Of a DNA stretch of 64,000 nt, positions 39,117-50,600 are shown one piece after another. Position numbers and translations under genes: made by a program. The number at the start of each line of letters is the position of its first letter. Within the stretch, counting starts at the first letter, position 1. Under the pieces are notes generated by a model that had not been told where the DNA came from, did not search any database, and was given only the letters and a program-made list of their open reading frames with translations. The stretch lies in NCBI GenBank assembly GCA_023846275.1, contig JAIUJO010000295.1, positions 310,001 to 374,000 of the forward strand, read 5' to 3'. The DNA is from Vanilla planifolia. Taxonomy: Eukaryota > Streptophyta > Magnoliopsida > Asparagales > Orchidaceae.

Positions 39117-39121
39117 TATAC
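39117..39121 (+). repeat. Target-site duplication, left copy (TATAC)
   Basis: TATAC immediately precedes TGTTACACCC at 39122 and is repeated immediately after the right end of the element at 42100-42104. Five bases is the length normally produced by LTR-retrotransposon integrases. TATAC is itself a common word in the satellite, so a chance match is possible, but it coincides exactly with TG...CA ends. Confidence 0.9.
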
Positions 39122-39163
39122 TGTTACACCCAATTTTTTTCCTAGGCTGATTTTTGGCATACA

Positions 39164-39186
39164 TTTTTTTTTTTTTTTTTTTTTTT
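39164..39186. repeat. T homopolymer (23 nt) near the LTR left end
   Basis: An unbroken T run lies about 40 bp inside the left terminus. On the minus strand it is an A run close to the element end, as seen in some long plant LTRs. It is too near the terminus to indicate a processed insertion, and it is internal to the TSD-bounded element. Confidence 0.95.
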
Positions 39187-39990
39187 ACATATAGACAGCT
39201 CAGATCGTCCCATACCAACCTGAGTAGCCTACGAAAAACATAAGATATAACACATCATTACACACCTACTTTCCTTAACAATGTGGATCCCATCTCCCGG
39301 GTACACCTTCAAATCATGATTCATGACTCCTGAATTAACTGATGAACTCGCGCAATGTTACTCCTACTAGACCCAATACTCCTAACCCATACCAGTAGGA
39401 GAACCGGTCTAATAGAAGTCTGAACCCCCACGGTTAAGTTCCATAGTCATGTAATGACCTCACCATCAAAATAAAATACATAACATCCTCAGATAAATTA
39501 TGGCACTCCACACACTATATCACCAAGACAATAAAGTAAAACAATGAATGGAAACTACATCACAAGAATAAGATCCAAGTCCAACAAATACAATATCATC
39601 CAACTAGATACATAAGTCAGAATCACCCTCACATAATACAAGGAAAAATAACAGTCTCACTGAATACATCCAACAGCAACAATCAACTAACCAGAATGTC
39701 TCAGAAAATCACAGATCAGATCTCCTCCACTAGCCTACTGATCACGATCCCACCTAAAACTGGGTGGCGTCAAGTCTGTCGAGCCACTGGAAAAATATAG
39801 ATAAAAAGGAATGAGCTACGCCCAGTAGGAAAGACAGCTAGTAAAAACTCACATGCAAGAGAAGGATAATAGCAAAATATAGGAATACAGCATAACAATG
39901 TAGGGTGGAAAGGCACTCTCAGTCCCAGACTCCGACCAACCACAGTCACCCCAGTCACACCAGAGTAGCTCTCCTCTGGGCTTCCAGGTA

Positions 39991-40260
39991 GCATGCCAGT
40001 GGGATCGCCCATCTCGAAACATGCACGGTGCTTAGGCAAAGCATGCCAGTGGGATTGCCCATCTCGAAACACGCATCATAACGCCTAGCACCCGACACCT
40101 CAGTGTCTATATAGCATGCCAGTGGGATTCGCCCACTCGAAACACGCATGGCGCCTAGGCAAAGCATGCCAGTGGGATTCGCCCACTCGAAACACGCATC
40201 ACAACCTAGCCTGGGGTTCCAGGTAGCATGCCAGTGGGATTGCCCACTCGAAACACGCAT
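39991..40260 (+). repeat. LTR-internal tandem repeat, five copies with a hairpin core
   Basis: The word GCATGCCAGTGGGATTCGCC followed by CACTCGAAACACGCAT starts at 39991, 40041, 40114, 40164 and 40226. Spacings of 50, 73, 50 and 62 show an alternating short and long linker, so the real unit is probably a dimer of about 112-123 bp. Copies 1 and 5 are both preceded by TTCCAGGTA. Short linkers resemble GGCGCCTAGGCAAA, which contains the palindrome GCCTAGGC. Each copy can fold AGTGGG on CCCACT around a 4-5 base loop and also carries GCATGC; the first two copies have CCCATCTCG in place of CCCACTCG. Such repeats are common in plant LTRs; a regulatory role is possible but not shown. Confidence 0.93.
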
Positions 40261-40647
40261 GGCGCCTACCAGTCACATGTACACTGTGGAAGCTAAGTCT
40301 GAACCGCACAGTTACCTACCACAACTACCCTAAAACATCATATAGGGTCTATAATAGTTCGGTCCAGTATGCCAATCCATGAAATATGCCAACACTGAGT
40401 AAACTGACTCAATCCATGTCAATGCCATCCAAGTAACACAAACTATATCGAAATTCTATCTATTCTGGTAACACTTACCCAAGTGTCACACTTCCTTCCA
40501 ACTAATCCAGCTGCACTGAATTTATGGATAATTTCCAACAGTAACTTTCAACTTGTCTATGTGATTTCCCTAAATCACCTTTTTCTCATTTCAGGAAATT
40601 TTAAATTTCAACTTCAATTTCTGCCCTTTATCCATTTTCCGAATTTA

Positions 40648-40720
40648 AAAATTTAAATTCCACATATATCCTTTTTTCCGAAAATTTGAAATAAATTTCC
40701 GAAAATTTAAATTCCACATA
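40648..40720 (+). repeat. 19-bp direct repeat pair inside the LTR
   Basis: AAAATTTAAATTCCACATA occurs at 40648-40666 and 40702-40720, 54 bp apart, within a stretch rich in TTTCCGAAAATT words (40630-40755). The minus-strand open frame at 40628-40843 runs through this low-complexity stretch and has no recognisable domain. Confidence 0.9.
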
Positions 40721-40880
40721 TTTTCCGAAAATTCGGATTAATTTCCGAATTAAGTTTTTCCTCCGCCGTTCGTCCGTGCCCGCGTTCCGCTGAACCGGGT
40801 TTCGCTGCCGGTTCGGAAAACCCGCGCTGAACCGCGAACCCACCGGCCGAACCTTTAAATCAAATTTTCCAGCCGACGTT

Positions 40881-40988
40881 TAGTATTTAATTATTATTAA
40901 TTATTAATTAATTACAATTATTTAATTAACTAAGCTGAAATTAATCTAATCCATCTCCTTCCTTCGCCCGGCGCCTGCGAAACCCTAG
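40881..40988 (+). promoter_or_regulatory. Candidate plus-strand promoter of the LTR
   Basis: A 50-bp AT-rich stretch (TTAATTATT words, 40881-40930) is followed by a pyrimidine-rich CCATCTCCTTCCTTCGCCC (40951-40969) and then AAACCCTAG (40980-40988). An AT-rich box, a CT-rich start region and an AAACCCTA motif in the leader is a familiar plant arrangement. This is pattern inference only; a competing minus-strand candidate lies at 41609-41649. Confidence 0.35.
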
Positions 40989-41608
40989 CCGACGATTCCT
41001 CCGGGAAATTCCGTTTTCCCCGTCGATTTCCGGCGACCGAGATCAAGGCGAAGCAAAATCTGATGTTCATACTATCCTAATTTGTCAATAATGCCACTAA
41101 TTTCTAAGATTCAATCAAATTTCCCGCCGAAGTTTTCATCCGATCCAAATTTAACAATTTATGAAATTAAACGAACAATCTATGAAATTAAACAATTTTC
41201 AGCATTTGATACAATCTTAACATGATTAAAGTCCATAATAGAATCATCAATTGCTCGGTAAAATTTCCAATTTGACGGGTATAATTTTTTCCGAAAACCC
41301 TAAAATGCTAAAATCAATAATTTGCATTAATCACTTTAAAAAAAAAACACAATTCACATGCTCTGGTGGTTAATTGCAAAGTAATCCATATTTTTAATTC
41401 GCTAATTAACGAAATTTAAACTGAATTTCCTACCTTTCTTCTCCGGCGACGGTGAAGCTCGCACGCGACCAACCGCTGCTCCTCGCCGAACGAAACCGGT
41501 ACCAATCGATTCTCCTCGGTCCCGCGAACCTCCAGGTACAAAAAGCCCCTTGAAAGGCTGCCGGAAAATATCGCCGTTCGCCGCGAAAGCTTCGTCTCCG
41601 GCCGTTCG

Positions 41609-41649
41609 AAACCCTAACCCTAACAGTCGAACAGTTCAGGTTAAATACC
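41609..41649 (-). promoter_or_regulatory. Candidate minus-strand promoter with telo-box
   Basis: Read on the minus strand, GGTATTTAA (41641-41649) is TATA-like and is followed about 20-30 bp downstream by TTAGGGTTAGGGTTT, whose complement contains the plant telo-box AAACCCTAA (41609-41617). The surrounding sequence is CpG-rich. It competes with the plus-strand candidate for the element's real direction; one of the two is probably chance. Confidence 0.3.
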
Positions 41650-42099
41650 CCGCTTTAAATCGGTATTAACCCGTTAAGAACCCATTAAGTGCCGGTTGAC
41701 CTTCTAATAACGCCGCTTAACCCCGATCAACCGGTTAATCTCCACCGCTGATCTCGTCCGTCCGATCCGCTTATCCGCGGCTTATCCAAACGCACGCGCA
41801 AACGCACTCGGCGAACCGCCCCCACCTTTGCTGAACCGCTCCGGTCCGGTTCATGCGTGGTAAAAACCAATTTCCGGTTTAATGGACCGATTTAAATAGA
41901 TTTTCGAATTTCCAAAAATCCAATTAAACAGGGAAAATTACTTAAAAATTCCTCGGTGCTCCGAAAAATCCCCAGAAAATTTCAAAAATTCCAATAGCCT
42001 CCAATTGAGCTCCTGGCTCAACCTACTGTCGATCTGAAATCATCCCAGCCAATTCGAATTATTGAAGATTAAACCTATAATATTTTACCGGGTATAACA

Positions 42100-42104
42100 T
42101 ATAC
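42100..42104 (+). repeat. Target-site duplication, right copy (TATAC)
   Basis: TATAC follows the terminal GGTATAACA directly and matches 39117-39121 exactly. Removing the element and one TATAC copy would leave an ordinary run of CTATA/CTCTA pentamers, consistent with insertion into existing array. Confidence 0.9.
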
Positions 42105-43215
42105 TCTACTTTATTCTGCTTGAATCTACTCTACTTTACTCTACTCAACTCAATTCAAGTGTACTCTAACCTAGCCTAGCCTAGTGTAGCTTGACCTAAC
42201 CTAGCATTACTATGTTTTGCTCTTCTCTGCTCTACTCTACTCTACTTTTCTTTACTCTACTCTACTATGCCCTACTCCACTCTACTATGCTCTTCTCTAC
42301 TTTACTCTACTCTACCTTACTCTACTCTTCTCTTTTCTATTCTACTCTACTTTAGCCTAGCTTAGCCTAGACAGGCTTAGCTTAACTGAGCACTGCTCTA
42401 CTATACTCTTCTCTATGCTACTCTACTCTATTATACTCTACCCTAGCTTACCCTAGCCTACCCTACCCTAGCCTTACCTAGCCTAGCTTAACCTTACTCT
42501 ACTCTACGAACTCTCCTCTATTCTACTATATTATACTTTGCTCTACTCTACCCTACTCTACTCTACTCTGACTTAGTCTAGCCTAGCCTAGCCTCACCTA
42601 CCTCTACCTAGCTCTACTCTACTTTAACCTATCCTAGCCTAACCTAGCTCTACTCTGCTCTTCTTTACTCTACTCTACTATGCTCTACTCTACTCTACCC
42701 AGCTCTACTTTACTCTACTCCACTCGAATCTACTCTTCTTTGCTTTACTCTACTCTACTCTAATCTGCTCTTCTTTGCTCTACTCTACTCTCCTCAACTC
42801 TACTCTGCTCTACTCTACTCTACTCTGTTCTACTCTACTCTTTTCAAGTCAACTCTCGAGCCTAACTTAGTGTAACCTAGCCTAACCTAGCTCTTCTCTG
42901 GTCTACTCTTCTTTGCTATGCATTATTTTGCTCTACTCTAATCTGTTGTTCTCTACAATGCTCTACTCTACTCTATAATACTATAGCTCAGCTTGCCCTG
43001 GTCTAACCTAGCTCTACTCTTCTCTACTCCACTCTATTTTACTATCCTCTACTCTACTATACTGCACTCTACTCTAAAATTCTCTACTTTTCTCTACTAT
43101 GCTTTGCTCTCCTCTACTCTTCTATGCTTTTCTCTACTTTGCTTTGGTTCGCTCACCTCTGCTTTTCTTTACTCAGCTTTACTATGCTCTGCATGGCTCT
43201 ACTCTTCTCTACTCT

Positions 43216-43280
43216 GCTCTCCTCTCCTCTCTTCTCCTCTACTCTACTCTCATCTCCTCTCCTCTCCCCTCTTCTCCTCT
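43216..43280 (+). repeat. CTCCT islands, two pure pyrimidine tracts
   Basis: C/T-only runs at 43216-43240 (25 nt) and 43253-43280 (28 nt) are separated by ACTCTACTCTCA. They follow a CTTTG/CTCTG-rich block and precede CTCTA runs. The long L/S/Y/T open frames here (for example 42993-43367) come from this stop-free composition. Confidence 0.87.
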
Positions 43281-44646
43281 ACTCTACTCTACTCTGCTCC
43301 ACTCAACTCTATTCTTCTAAAATCTACTATACTCTACTCAACTATATTCTACTATACTCTATTCTAGCTTTGCTTAGCCTAGCCTAACCTAGCTTTATTC
43401 TTCTCTAGTCCCTTCTACACTAAAATAACTAAGCCTACCCAAGCTTATCTTAGCTCTACACTACTCTACTCGGATCTACTCTACTCTACCATGCTCTACT
43501 CTGCTCAGCTTTGCTCTACATTGCTCTTGTCTACTCCTCTACTTTGCTCTGCTCTGTTTTGCTCTCCTCTCATCTACTCTACACTACTCTGCTTTACTCT
43601 ACTCTACTCTACTCAACTATACTATACTACACTCTACTTTACTATACTCTTTCTACTCTACTATACTCTACTCTACTCTACTCTACTGTACTCTAACCTA
43701 GCTTAGCTTAACGTAACCAAGCTCTACTCTACTCTACTCTACTCTGCTCTACACCACTCTAACCAAGCCTAGCTTAACATAGCTCTACTCTATTTTGATT
43801 TGCTTTACTCTACTTTTCTCTCCTCTATGTTACTTTGCTCTGCTCTGCTCTAATTTGCACTACTCTACTCTTTTCTACTCTGATAAGCTCATCTCTACTT
43901 TGCTCTACTCTGCTCTACATTACTCTACTATACATTACTCTAATTTACTGTACTCTAGCCTAGCCTAGTCTCATCTTACAATACTTAGCCTAACCTAGCT
44001 CTACTTTACTCTATTATCCTACTTCAACCTAGCCTAGGCTAGCCTAGCTTAGCTTAGCCAAGCCTAACTAAGCTTAACCTAACCTTGCTCAGCTCTACTC
44101 TACTCTACTCTACTGTACCCTACACTACTTTGCTCTATTCTACTATAGCCTAGCCTATCTTAGCATGACCTAATATAGCCTTCCCTAACCAAGCTCTACT
44201 CTGCTATAAATTTCTCAACTTTGCTCTATTATACTCTACTCTACTCTGCTCTGCTTTGCTATGCTCTACTCTACTCTGCTCTATTCTACTCTACTATACT
44301 TTACATTACTCTTCTCTACTCTAGGATACTCTACTCTACTTTACTCTATCCTAGCCTAAACAAGCCTAACTTAACCTAGCTCTACTCTACTATACACTAG
44401 TATATTACACTACTCTAGCCTAGCCTAGCCTAGATAAGGCTAATCGAACCTTATTTAGTGCTATTCTACTCTACTATACTCATGCCTCGCCTAACCTAAT
44501 CTAACTCTACTCTGCTTAGCTCTACTCTACTTTACTCTACTCTACTCTACTCTACTATACTTTTGTCTTCTCTCCTCTAGTCTATTTTATTCTGCTCTAC
44601 TCTACTCTGCTTTGCTTTAATCTGCTCTCCTCTGCTCTGCTCTATG

Positions 44647-44678
44647 CTCCTCCCCTCTCCTCTCCTCTCCTCTCCTCT
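44647..44678 (+). repeat. CTCCT island, pure pyrimidine tract (32 nt)
   Basis: A run of CTCCT pentamers opens with CTCCTCCCCTC and is followed by five clean CTCTA pentamers. It is preceded by a CTCTG/CTTTG cluster, the same order as elsewhere. Confidence 0.88.
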
Positions 44679-47600
44679 ACTCTACTCTACTCTACTCTAC
44701 TCTATCCTACTCTACTCTACTCTAACCTAGCCTAGTCTAACCTAGCTCTACTCTACTCTACTCTACTCTTGCCTAAACTAGCTAACCTTGCTCTACTCTA
44801 CTCTACCCTATTAAACACTACTCTGCTCCACTCTCCTCTACAATACTCTACTCTACGCTACCTACTATTTACTACACTGCTCTACACTACTCTGCTCTGC
44901 TCAACTCTACTTTACTCTACTCTACTCAGCTCTACTCTAGCTTAGCCAAACCTAGCCAAGCCTAAGCTAGCTTCTCTCCACTCTGCTCTGCTTTACTCGT
45001 CTCTACTCTATTCTTCTCTACTTCTCTATTCTCTGCTCAGCTCAGCTCTGCTTTGCTCAACTCTATTATTCTTTACTTTACACTACCCTTCTTTGCTCTA
45101 CTTTGCTTTACTTTGCTCTACTCTTCTCAGCTTTGCTCTACTCTGCTCTTTTTTGCAATGGTCTACTCTACTGTGCTCTACTATGCTCTATTTTGCTCTA
45201 CTCTGCTCTGTTCTACTCTACTCTACTCTACTCTACTCTAACCTAGCCTAGCCTAACCTAGTCGACCCTAACCTAGCTCTACTCTACTCTACTCTAGCCT
45301 AGCCTAACCCAACCTAATATTATTCTACTCTACTATACTAAACTCTACTCTACTTTAACCTTGCCAATCCTAGCTTCGCTAAACTTAGCCCTACTTTACT
45401 TTACTCTAGCCTAGCCTTGCATAGTCGAGCCTAACCTGACCTAGCTCTACTCCACTCTACACTGCTTTCTCTACTCTGCTCTGCTCTACTCTGCTTTGCT
45501 CTACTCTGCTTTGCTCTACTTTGCTCATCATTACTTTACTCTACTTTACTCTACTCTAGCCAAGTTTAACCTAGCTTAAACTAACCAAACTCTACTTTAC
45601 TCCACTCAACTCAAGCCTAGCCTAACCTAGCTCTGCTCAATTCTGCTTTACCCAGTATTGCTCTACTATGCTTTTCTCTGCTCTATTGTTGTTTGCTCTG
45701 CTCTACTTTACTTTACTCTATTCTACCATAGCCTAACCTAACCTAGCTCAACTCTACTCTACTCGACTCTAGCCGAGGCTTACCTTGCCTCGCCTAGCCT
45801 AACCTATGTTAGCCTAGCCTAACCTAGCTCTGCTCTACTCTTCTCTACTCTAATCTACATTATCCAAACATTGCCTAGCCTATCCTAACCTTACCTAGCT
45901 CTACTCTACTCTACTCTACTCTATTCTTACCTAGCCAAACCTAGCCTAGCCTAACCTAACCTAGCTCTACTCTACTCCATTTTACTCTACTATACTCTAC
46001 TCTACTCTACTCTACTCTACTCTACTCTACTCTACTCTACTCTACTCTACTTGACTCTACTTTACTCTACTCTAACCTAGCCTAACCTAATGTAGCTTAA
46101 CCTAACTTAGCTCTGCTATACTCTGCTCTACTCTGCTTAGCTCTACTCTACTCTACTCCATTCTACTCTATTATTCCCTACTATACTCTACTCTTCTTTA
46201 CTATACTCTACTCTATTTTACTCTACTCTACTCTAGCCTAGGCTTTCCTAGTCAAACTGAGCTCTACACTACTCTACTCTACCATACTATAGCCTAGACT
46301 TGCCTTGCCTATGCTAGGTAAGCCTAACCTAACCATGCTCTTCTCTACTCTCCTCTACTCTGCTCTACTCTATTCAACTCTGCTCTTGTCAGATCTACTC
46401 CACTTTAACCTAGCCTAGAATAACCTAGCTCTATTCTACTCTAATCTACTCTACTTTATTTTACTTTATTCTATTCTACTCTACTCTAACTTGACCTTGC
46501 TCAGCCTAGCCTATTCTAGCTCCACTCTACTTTACTTTACTATACTATACTCTTCTCTACTCTAATCTATTCTGCTCCATTTTACTCTACTTTTCTCTAG
46601 CCTAACCTAGCCAAGTGCTACTCTACTCTGCTCTATTATACTTTACTCTACTCTATTCTTCACTACAGTACTCTACTTAATAATACTTTAGCCTAGCCTT
46701 TACTCTGCTCTACTTTACTTTATTCTACTCTACTCTAATCTACTTTATTCTACTATACTCTAACCTAACATAGCCTTTCCTAACCTAGCTCTACTCTACT
46801 CTAATCTAGCATATCCTAACTTAGCTCAACTGTGCTTTGCTCTACTCTACTCTGCTTTGCTCTACTCTTTTCTATGCTACTCTGCTCTCCTCTATTCTTT
46901 TCTATTCTACACTAACAAAGCCAAGCCTAGCCTAGCCTAACCAAGCTCTACTCTACTCTATTCTTACTACCCTACTCTACTCTACTCTACACAACCTTAC
47001 TCTAGACTAGCCCAGCCTATCCTATCCTAGCCAAGCCTAGCTTAGCCCAACATAACCTAGCTCAATTCTACTCTACTCTACTCTACTCTAGCTCTACTAT
47101 ACTCTACTCTACTATACTTTATTCTACTCTAGCTAGCCTAGCCTCGCCTAGCCTAGCCTAACCCAGCTTTGCTTTACTTTACATTACTCTGCTCTACTCT
47201 GGTCGACTTTTCTCTTTTCTACTCTACTCTCTTCTACTCTTCTGTACTCTGCTCTACTCTCTCTCTGTGCTCTACTTTGCTTTGCTCTATTCTACTCTAC
47301 TCTGCTTTGCTTTACTATGCTTTTCTTTGCTCTACCCTATTTGTCTCTCCGCTCCTCTCCTCTACTCTCTTCTACGTTTCTCTCCTCCCTTCTACTCTAC
47401 CCTACTCAACTCTACTTTACTCTACTCTACTCTACTCAATGCCAATCTAATTTACTCTACTCTACTTTATTCTACTCTACTCTACTCTACTCTGCTCCAC
47501 TCTAGTCCACTCTAGCCTCGCCTAGATTAGCCTAATCTTACGTTATTCTACTGTACTCTACACTAGCCTAACTAAGCCTACCCTACCCGAGCCTGGCATA

Positions 47601-50600
47601 GCCTACTCTAACCCAACTCTACTCTATCTTCCTCTACTCTACACAATACAACTCTACTTTACTCAACTCTATCCTAGCCCAGCCAAGCCCTTCTTAGCAT
47701 AGCTTAACCTAGCTTAGCTCTACTCCACTTTAATCTGCCTTACTTTCTCTACTTTACTCTATACTATTCAGCTCTGCTCTACTCCATTCTATACTACTCT
47801 ACTCTACTCAGCTCTTCACCTCTGCTTTGCTCTACTCTAGTCTACTCTACTCTACACTCCTCTAGTGTAGTCTATTTTGCCCTACTCTACTCCACTCTAC
47901 TCTACCCTACTCTACTCTAATCTACACTACTCTGCTCTACTCTACTCTACTCGACCCTAGCCTAGCCTAACCATACTCTACACTACTCTACTATACTCCT
48001 CTAATTTCCTTTAATCTACTCTACTCTGCTCTGCTCTGCTCTACTCTGCTCTTCTCTACTTAGTTTTGCTCTATTTTACTCAACTCTACTCTACTCTAAT
48101 CTAACCCAGCCTAGCCTAACCTTACCTAGCTTTATCCAACTCTACATTAATATACTTGACTCAAGCATAGCTTAACCTAGCTTAGCCCAACATAGCCTAG
48201 CTTAACCTAGCCTAGCCTAACCTAGTTCTACTCTACTCTACTCTGCTCTACTCTACTCTGCTGTAATCTACTTTGCTCTATTCTGCTCTACTCTGCTCTA
48301 TTCTTCTATGTTTTAGTTTACTCTACTTTAGCAAAGCCTAGCCTAACCTAACATAACTCTACTCTACTCTACTCTACTTTACTCTAGCTAGCCTAAACTA
48401 CCTTAGCTTAGCCTAACTTAACCTAGCTCTACTTAATTTTACTCTACTCTAAAATACTCTACACTACTCTACTCTACTAAAACTTAGCATAATCTCACCT
48501 AACTTAACCTAAACTAGCTCTACTCTACTCAACTCTACTCTACTATGCTCTACTCTACTATATTCTTCTCTACTTTGCTCTGTTATGCTTAGCTCTACAA
48601 TCCTCTACTCTTCTCTGTTCTACTTCACTTGACTCTACTCTAGCCTAACCTAGCCTTTCCTAGCCTAACTGAGCTCTCCACTGCTCTACTTTACTCTACT
48701 CTAGACTAACCCAGCCTATTCTAGCTCGACTCTACTCAACTCGACTCTACTCTACTCTGCTCTAACTTAGCCAAGCATAGCCTTTGCAAACCTAGCTCTA
48801 CTCTAATGTACTCTACTCTAGCCTAGCTTGGCCAACCCTATCATAACCTTACCTAGCCTAGCCTTGCATAGCATAACCCAACTCTGCTCAGCTCTTCTCT
48901 ACATTACTCTTCTCTACTCTTCTCTGCTCTACTCTGCTCAGCATAGCTCTACTATACTCTACTCTACTCTAGCCTAGCCACGCCTATCCTAGCACTGCTC
49001 TATTCAACTCTACTCTGCTCTACCCTACTCTACTCTAGCTTAGCCTAGCCTAACCTTGCTCTACTCTACTCTATTCTAACCAAGCATAGCCTACCCTAGC
49101 TTTGCTCTACTCTACTCACCTTTACTCTACTCTATTCTACTCTACTCTACTCTATAATAGCCTAGCTTATCCTAAACCTAGCATAGTATAGCATAACATA
49201 GCCTTACCTAGCTTATCCTTTCTCTGCTCTATCCTACTCTGCTATGTTCTATTCTGCTTTTCTCCACTCAGTTCTGCTCCACTCTACTCTATTTTGCTCT
49301 ACACTGCTCAACTCTGCTATGCTCTTCTTTGCTCTGGTTGCCTCTACTCTCCTCTTATTCACTCTACTCTACTCTAACATAGCCAAGCCTAGCTTAGCCA
49401 AACCTAGCTCTACTTTACTCTAACCTAGCCTTGACTATCCTAGCCTTACCTAGCTCTGTTCTGCACTGCTCTACTCTACTCTACTCATCTTAACTATGCT
49501 TTGCTCTGCTTTACTCTGCTCCACTCCACTCTACTCTATGCTTCTTTGCTCTGCTCTACTCTACTCATCTCTACTCTACTCTACTCTACTCTAGCTTGGC
49601 CTCACCTTGCCTAGCCTAACCTTACCTAGCTCTACTCTATTATATTGTACTCTACTCTACTCTTCTCTAGCCTAGCCTAACTTAGCCTTGCCTAACTTAA
49701 CCAACCCAAACCTTGCTCTACTCTGCTCTACTCTACTATACTATACTCAACTCTACTCTTCTCTACTCTACTTTGTTCTACTCTACTATACTCAACTCTA
49801 TTCTACTCTACTCTACCATACTCTACTAAAGTCTACTCTAACCTAGCCTAGCCTGGCATAGCTTAGCCTAACCTTATTCTCCTATGCTCTACCTTACTCT
49901 ACTCTACTTTACTATATTTTGCTCTGCTCTACTCTATTCTATTATACTTTGCTCTACTCTTTTCTACTCTACTTTGCTCTACTATGTACTACTCTACTCT
50001 ACTCTACTCTAGCCTAGTTTAGCCTAAACTAGCCTAGCCTAATCAAGCTCTACGCTAATCTACCATTCTCTACTATACTCTACTTTACTCTATTCTAGCC
50101 TAGCCTACTTTAGCCTAGCCTTGCATAGCCTAGCCTCGCCTAACCTAACTTCACTCTACTCTACTCTTCTATACTCCACTCCACTCTACTATATTATGTT
50201 TTACTCTACTTTACTCTACTTTACGCCACTCTACTCTACTCTTCTCTAACTTAGCCTAGCCTATAATAGCTCTACTCTGCTCTAGGTAGCCTAACCTAGT
50301 TTTACTCACTCTGTTTTGCTCTGCTCTGCTATACTCTACTCTGCTATGCTCTGCTCAGCTCTTCTCTCATCTACTCTACTCTTCTCTACTCTGCTCTACT
50401 GTATTCTACTATGCTCTGCCCCACACTACTCTGCTCTGTTTTGCTCCCCTCTGCTCTACTCTATTCTTCTCTATGCTACTCAACACTAAATTAGTCTATC
50501 CTGCATAGCCTAACCTAGCCTAACTAGGCTCTACTCTACTCTACTCTACTCTACTTTACTCTACTTTACTGTACTCTGCTCACACCTACACTAGCCTAAC

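Larger units (their letters stand above)
3995..39121 (+). repeat. Pentanucleotide satellite, C-rich strand on + (CTCTA/GCCTA composite array), left of the LTR
   Basis: This is a continuous degenerate array of CTCTA-type pentamers (CTCTG, CTTTG, CTTTA, CTCAA, CTATA variants) alternating with GCCTA/ACCTA-type pentamers (GCTTA, GCATA, GCCAA, GCCTT variants). The typical composite reads (CTCTA)n, then GCCTA-GCCTA-ACCTA, then G, then CTCTA again. The strand is strongly pyrimidine-rich. Any open frame in it reads as L, Y, S, T, F, C or A because (CTCTA)n has no stop in any forward frame, while GCCTA blocks supply TAG and TAA that close the frames. Sub-regions with extra structure are listed separately. 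Stretches not listed (about 8313-27150, 30171-32960, 37300-39121) hold only the basic composite array. Confidence 0.97.
39122..42099. mobile_element. Solo LTR of a plant Ty3/Gypsy-type retrotransposon (2,978 bp)
   Basis: The element begins TGTTACACCC and ends GGGTATAACA, so it has TG...CA ends inside near-perfect 10-bp inverted termini, and it is flanked by TATAC on both sides. It sits cleanly in the satellite, with array continuing in the same orientation on both sides. There is no internal region, no primer-binding site or gag-pol sequence and no second LTR, so it is a solo LTR, the usual product of recombination between two LTRs. Termini of the TGTNACACCC class and a length near 3 kb suggest a chromovirus of the Tekay/Del kind, but this is inference. 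Parts seen: a 23-nt T run, a block of hairpin-bearing tandem repeats, an AT-rich zone and a CpG-rich zone (about 40750-41850). Transcription direction is unclear: both strands have a plausible promoter. Exact TSD copies and many remaining CpGs hint at a fairly young insertion; a single LTR cannot be dated. Confidence 0.9.

Noticed and set aside
39164-39186. Poly(T)/poly(A) tract as a sign of a LINE or processed pseudogene
   Set aside because: It lies inside a TSD-bounded TG...CA element, 40 bp from its end, and has no TSD of its own.
39770-40260. Two overlapping minus-strand open frames of about 100 codons
   Set aside because: They lie inside the LTR and mainly translate the hairpin tandem repeats, giving a repeated PTGML-like peptide in two phases. 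An LTR is not expected to code here and nothing resembles a known protein.
39991-40260. CRISPR-like pattern of 36-bp repeats and short spacers
   Set aside because: Only five copies, spacers are related to each other and of two length classes, and the block lies in a eukaryotic LTR.
40148-40333. 61-codon plus-strand open frame
   Set aside because: Reads the opposite strand of the same LTR tandem repeats; no recognisable features.
40628-40843. 71-codon minus-strand open frame
   Set aside because: Covers the low-complexity TTTCCGAAAATT stretch and part of the CpG-rich zone of the LTR; its repeated VEFKFS-like words come from the 19-bp direct repeat.
41609-41623. AAACCCTAACCCTAAC as an interstitial telomere
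   Set aside because: Only two repeat units inside the LTR; better read as a telo-box-type motif.
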